Source: Modestobacter sp. (GTDB lineage: Bacteria; Actinomycetota; Actinomycetes; Mycobacteriales; Geodermatophilaceae). From it: a stretch of 8,362 nt of DNA. Each line of letters opens with the position of its first letter. Within the stretch, counting starts at the first letter, position 1. The translations under genes and the position numbers were made by a program. Shown here piece after piece: positions 5,562 to 8,362 of the stretch. The notes under the pieces were generated by a model, which did not search any database, was not told the DNA's origin, and worked only from the letters and a program-made list of their open reading frames with translations. The stretch spans positions 1-8,362 of the forward strand of contig JAOPWG010000384.1 of the NCBI GenBank assembly GCA_025965775.1, written 5' to 3'.

Positions 5562-5689
5562 AGGCGGGCACTGGGCACCTCACGGTCAGGACCTAGGGCT
5601 CCAGGCCGCGGCAGCCGCCGGCTCGCAGCATGATGAGGACGAGGACGGGCACGCAACCGCTCCTCCAGGCGCACCACCGAGGAGGCACC

Positions 5690-6172
5690 GTGCCCGGCAT
5701 GGATGAGGACCGGGTCGCCGAGGTCCTCGACGAGGCGGAGTGCCGCCGGTTGCTGGGACGGGCCGTCGTCGGCCGCCTCGGCTTCACCGAGGGGGCGCTG
5801 CCGGCCATCCAGCCCGTCCCCTTCGCCGTGGCCGAGGGGGAGATCGTCATCCCCACCCGGCAGGGCAGCAAGGTCGCCGTCGCCAGCCAGGGGGCCATCG
5901 TGGCCTTCGAGGTCGACGAGTTCGACCCGGCCGACCGGACCGGCTGGAACGTCACCGTCGTCGGGCCCTCGCGCGTGATCACCGACGCCGGCGCGGTCCG
6001 GGCCCTCGACGAACTGGGGGCCCGACCGTGGCCGCCGGCGGACACCTGCTGCTACATCGCCGTCCGGATCCGGCTGCTCCGGGGACGACGCATCCGGCGC
6101 CGGCCGGACGAGGAGCCGCCCCTCCCCGCGATGGACCGACACACGCCGACCGCACGCATCCTGCCGGTGTGA
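5690..6172 (+). CDS. PNPOx-like flavin-binding split-barrel protein
   Basis: The product is 160 aa, of the pyridoxamine 5'-phosphate oxidase-like family that binds FMN or F420 (Pyridox_ox_2 type); the true substrate is unknown. Supporting segments are the N-terminal helix ECRRLLGRAVVGRLGF at 17-32, PAIQPVPFAVAEGEIVIPT at 38-56, GSKVAVA at 59-65, and RTGWNVTVVGPSRVI at 83-97, the family's typical order of strands. The C-terminus is Arg/Pro-rich and not conserved. The GTG at 5690 lies 4 nt after AGGAGG; the in-frame ATG at 5699, 13 nt away, is the alternative, and an ATG at 5630 would place the ribosome binding site inside the gene. Homologues such as Rv0080 belong to the M. tuberculosis DosR regulon. 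The sensor kinase starts 57 bp downstream on the same strand, so the two are probably cotranscribed. Confidence 0.85.
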   Translation: MPGMDEDRVAEVLDEAECRRLLGRAVVGRLGFTEGALPAIQPVPFAVAEGEIVIPTRQGSKVAVASQGAIVAFEVDEFDPADRTGWNVTVVGPSRVITDAGAVRALDELGARPWPPADTCCYIAVRIRLLRGRRIRRRPDEEPPLPAMDRHTPTARILPV

Positions 6173-6229
6173 TCCGGCGTGCGCCAGGGGCTGTCGGTGC
6201 CGACCACCGTCTGAGAACCTCGACGCGCG

Positions 6230-7981
6230 ATGACGGGGCAACCCCGATCCCGAGGGCCCTCCACCGGCGACGAGGGGACGGCGTCCACGAACTCTGACCT
6301 GGCCGGCATGCGCCTCACCGAACTGCTCGACGAGGTCCAGGACCGCCTCGCGACGGTCGCCCGCACCCAGGCCCGGGTGCAGGACCTGCTCGACGCCTTC
6401 CTCAGCGTCTCCACCGGCCTGGACCTGGACACGACGCTGCGGCGGATCGTGGAGGCCGCCGCCGGTCTGGTCGCCGCCCGCTACGGTGCGCTGGGCGTGC
6501 TCAACGCCGGCGGCGGACTCGGCGCCTTCATCACCGTCGGCATCGAGCACGAGCAGGTCGAGCGGATGGGCCACCTGCCGGAAGGCAAGGGCGTGCTCGG
6601 TGAGCTGATCACCGACTCGCGGCCGCTGCGGATCACCGACCTGGGTACCCACCCGTCCTCGGTCGGTTTCCCGGAGCACCACCCACCGATGCGGAGCTTC
6701 CTCGGCGTCCCGGTGCTCGTCCGCGGCGAGGTGTTCGGCAACCTCTACATGACCGAGAAGCGGGACGGTGACTTCACGGCCGAGGACGAGGCGATGCTGA
6801 TCGCGCTGGCCGGCGCCGCCGGCGTCGCCATCGACAACGCCCGGCTGTACGCGGTGGGCGAGGTACGGGCGCGGTGGCTGGCCGCGGTGGGCGACGTCCG
6901 GGCCACCCTGCTGGCCGGCATGGCCCCCGACGAGACGCTGCAGCTGGTCGTCGACCGGGTCCGGACGCTGACCGGTGCCCAGGCCGCCTGGCTGGTGGCC
7001 GGGCCCTACCTGGACGACGGCACCTACCGCGTCCAGGCCCAGTCCGGCGAGGGGCTCATCCCCATCATCGGCCGGAGGCTGGACCCCGCCGACAGTCTGG
7101 CCCTGCAGGCGGTGGTGACGGCCGGTGGGGTGGCGCAGGTGGACATGGCCACCGCGCCCTACGCCGTCCCCAACCAGCACATCTGCTGGGGCCCGACCAT
7201 CGGGGTGCCGCTGCGCAGCACCGATGCCCAGGCCGCGGTGGTGATCGCCGCCCGGCGTCCCGGGGAGCCGCCGTTCGACGAGTCGATCGGCCCGCTGATC
7301 AGCGAGTTCGCCGACCAGGTGGCCCTTGCGCTGGACATGGCCGCCCGCCAGCAGGTGGCCCGGCAGCTGGACGTCTACGAGGACCGCGACCGGATCGCCC
7401 GGGACCTGCACGACCACGTCATCCAGCGACTGTTCGCCGCCGGGCTCAGCCTGCAGGCAGCGGCCACCCGGGTGCGCGACGAGGCCCTCCAGCAGCGGCT
7501 GAGCCAGGTCGTCACCCAGCTGGACGAGACCGTCCGCGACATCCGCACGACCATCTTCGACCTGCACACCAGCGGCGACCCGGACTCCGACGACAGCCTT
7601 CGTCGCCGTGTCCTGGACATCGTCACGGCCGCGGCCGAACCCTCGCTGAGCCCGACGGTGCGCATGTCCGGTGCCGTCGACAGCCTGGTCACCGGGGCGC
7701 TGGCCACCGACGTGGAGGCCGTCGTCCGGGAGGGGGTCACCAACGCGGCCCGGCACTCCGGCGGCAGCCACGTGACCGTCACCGTCGACGTCGGCAACGA
7801 GGTGGTGGTGGAGGTGCTCGACGACGGGCGCGGCATCGACGACACCGTGGCCCGCAGCGGGCTGGGGAACCTGGAGCAGCGTGCCCTGGCCAGGGGCGGG
7901 CAGGTGTCGGCCCACGCGGTGCCCGAGGGCGGCACCCGACTGCAGTGGCACGTCCCGCTGCCGGTCCGGCGGAGCGACTGA
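6230..7981 (+). CDS. DevS/DosS-like heme-GAF sensor histidine kinase
   Basis: The product is 583 aa and soluble: GAF-A about 56-210, GAF-B about 228-372, HisKA_3 about 385-445 and HATPase_c about 492-578. It matches mycobacterial DevS nearly end to end. The heme-pocket residues line up with a constant offset of two: H151 in FPEHHPPM corresponds to the DevS proximal ligand H149, and Y173 in GNLYMTEK to distal Y171. The H-box DRIARDLHDHVIQRLF is intact with H394 as phosphoacceptor, and the DxxxQ phosphatase motif follows directly. The N-box (EGVTNAARHS, N505), DDGRGI at 531-536 and SGLGNL at 543-548 are intact. It is predicted to sense O2/NO/CO or redox through heme and to phosphorylate the DosR-like regulator. 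The ATG at 6230 has only a weak ribosome binding site; M27 is an alternative. It follows the PNPOx gene by 57 bp and converges on the regulator gene, whose stop is 6 bp away. Confidence 0.93.
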   Translation: MTGQPRSRGPSTGDEGTASTNSDLAGMRLTELLDEVQDRLATVARTQARVQDLLDAFLSVSTGLDLDTTLRRIVEAAAGLVAARYGALGVLNAGGGLGAFITVGIEHEQVERMGHLPEGKGVLGELITDSRPLRITDLGTHPSSVGFPEHHPPMRSFLGVPVLVRGEVFGNLYMTEKRDGDFTAEDEAMLIALAGAAGVAIDNARLYAVGEVRARWLAAVGDVRATLLAGMAPDETLQLVVDRVRTLTGAQAAWLVAGPYLDDGTYRVQAQSGEGLIPIIGRRLDPADSLALQAVVTAGGVAQVDMATAPYAVPNQHICWGPTIGVPLRSTDAQAAVVIAARRPGEPPFDESIGPLISEFADQVALALDMAARQQVARQLDVYEDRDRIARDLHDHVIQRLFAAGLSLQAAATRVRDEALQQRLSQVVTQLDETVRDIRTTIFDLHTSGDPDSDDSLRRRVLDIVTAAAEPSLSPTVRMSGAVDSLVTGALATDVEAVVREGVTNAARHSGGSHVTVTVDVGNEVVVEVLDDGRGIDDTVARSGLGNLEQRALARGGQVSAHAVPEGGTRLQWHVPLPVRRSD

Positions 7982-7987
7982 GCCGGG

Positions 7988-8362
7988 TCAGCGCGGGGCC
8001 GTGCCGCGGAGCTCGGTCGCCAGGATCGCGGCCTGGGTGCGCCGTTCCAGGCCCAGCTTGGCCAGCAGATGGGACACGTAGTTCTTCACCGTCTTCTCGG
8101 CGAGGAACATACGCTCGCCGATCTGCCGGTTGGTCAGGCCTTCACCGATCAGCAGCAGCACCGTCCGCTCCTGATCGCTCAGCTTGCCCAACGGGCCGGC
8201 CGGCTCGGCCGCCCGGCGCATCCGGGCGAGGACGGCGGCGGTGGCGGTGGGGTCGAGCAGCGACCCGCCGGAGGCCACCGTGTGCACGGCCGCGACCAGG
8301 TCCTGGCCGAGGATCTGCTTGAGCAGGTAGCCCGAGGCGCCGGCCATGATCGCCTCGAAGAG
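7988..8362 (-). CDS. DosR/DevR-like LuxR-family response regulator (5' end outside window)
   Basis: The visible part is the C-terminal 124 residues; the gene runs off the right edge, so most of the receiver domain including the phosphorylated Asp is not seen. The visible start, IMAGASGYLLK, is the end of the receiver, with the conserved receiver Lys at visible residue 15. A linker follows, then a LuxR/NarL helix-turn-helix at about 57-118. The segment SDQERTVLLLIGEGLTNRQI continuing to MFLAEKTVKNYVSHLL, then RRTQAAILATEL, aligns without gaps to M. tuberculosis DosR. Visible residues K90, K93 and N94 correspond to the DNA-contacting K179, K182 and N183, and T109 and T116 to T198 and T205. The same DNA recognition is therefore expected, matching the GGGnCnnnnGnCCC pairs in this window. 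It is convergent with the DevS-like kinase rather than in an operon with it. Confidence 0.93.
   Translation of the reverse strand, partial: LFEAIMAGASGYLLKQILGQDLVAAVHTVASGGSLLDPTATAAVLARMRRAAEPAGPLGKLSDQERTVLLLIGEGLTNRQIGERMFLAEKTVKNYVSHLLAKLGLERRTQAAILATELRGTAPR

Noticed and set aside
5387..7951. Upstream extension of the USP frame into a 1019-residue minus-strand protein
   Set aside because: Only the last 164 residues are protein-like. The rest is antisense to the PNPOx and DevS-like genes and is low-complexity.
6874..8322. Plus-strand 482-residue open frame
   Set aside because: It is an out-of-frame shadow of the DevS-like kinase running antisense through the regulator gene, with Arg/Gly/Pro-rich sequence and no domains.
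1..8362. Mobile elements, tRNA or rRNA genes, prophage
   Set aside because: No transposase or integrase motif, terminal inverted repeats with target duplication, tRNA cloverleaf or rRNA-like stretch was seen.

Overview
The window is very GC-rich (roughly 75% by eye) and its proteins look actinobacterial: DivIVA-like coiled coils, DevS/DosS-type GAF histidine kinases, a DosR/DevR-type regulator, and Ala/Arg/Gly-rich composition. The gene style would fit Geodermatophilaceae or relatives, but the genus is an inference.

The locus reads as a compact DosR-type dormancy / redox-stress island. From left to right: a minus-strand DivIVA-like coiled-coil gene with a DG-rich repeat tail (173-1117); a minus-strand DevS-like two-GAF histidine kinase homologue whose phosphoacceptor His is Ala (1377-3014); a small minus-strand gene of unknown function (3192-3512); and, divergent from it, a plus-strand Acg-like nitroreductase-family gene (3855-4757). 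A G-quadruplex-prone repeat and a long palindrome follow. Then come a minus-strand universal stress protein (4892-5386), a divergent plus-strand PNPOx-like flavin protein (5690-6172), a canonical DevS/DosS-like kinase with heme-pocket residues conserved (6230-7981), and the C-terminal two-thirds of a DosR/DevR-like regulator on the minus strand, cut by the right window edge (7988-8362).

The unifying signal is regulatory. Six full matches to the mycobacterial DosR-box core GGGnCnnnnGnCCC lie in three intergenic regions. They are arranged as tandem pairs exactly 22 bp apart: 1219/1241 and 5469/5491 are both perfect, and 3655/3677 has one mismatch in one box. A scan by eye found only one full match in all the coding sequence. 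The pairs sit upstream of the DivIVA-like gene, between the small orphan gene and the Acg-like gene, and between the USP and the PNPOx gene. The partial regulator keeps the DNA-contacting K-x-x-K-N of M. tuberculosis DosR without gaps.

The proposed model is that the plus-strand kinase senses O2/NO/CO or redox through heme and phosphorylates the DosR-like regulator. That regulator would activate the paired boxes. The second kinase homologue lacks the phospho-His but keeps the adjacent DxxxQ phosphatase motif and an ATPase domain, so it may be a phosphatase-only or heterodimerising antagonist. This model is inference; the sequence directly shows the motifs, residues and spacings.
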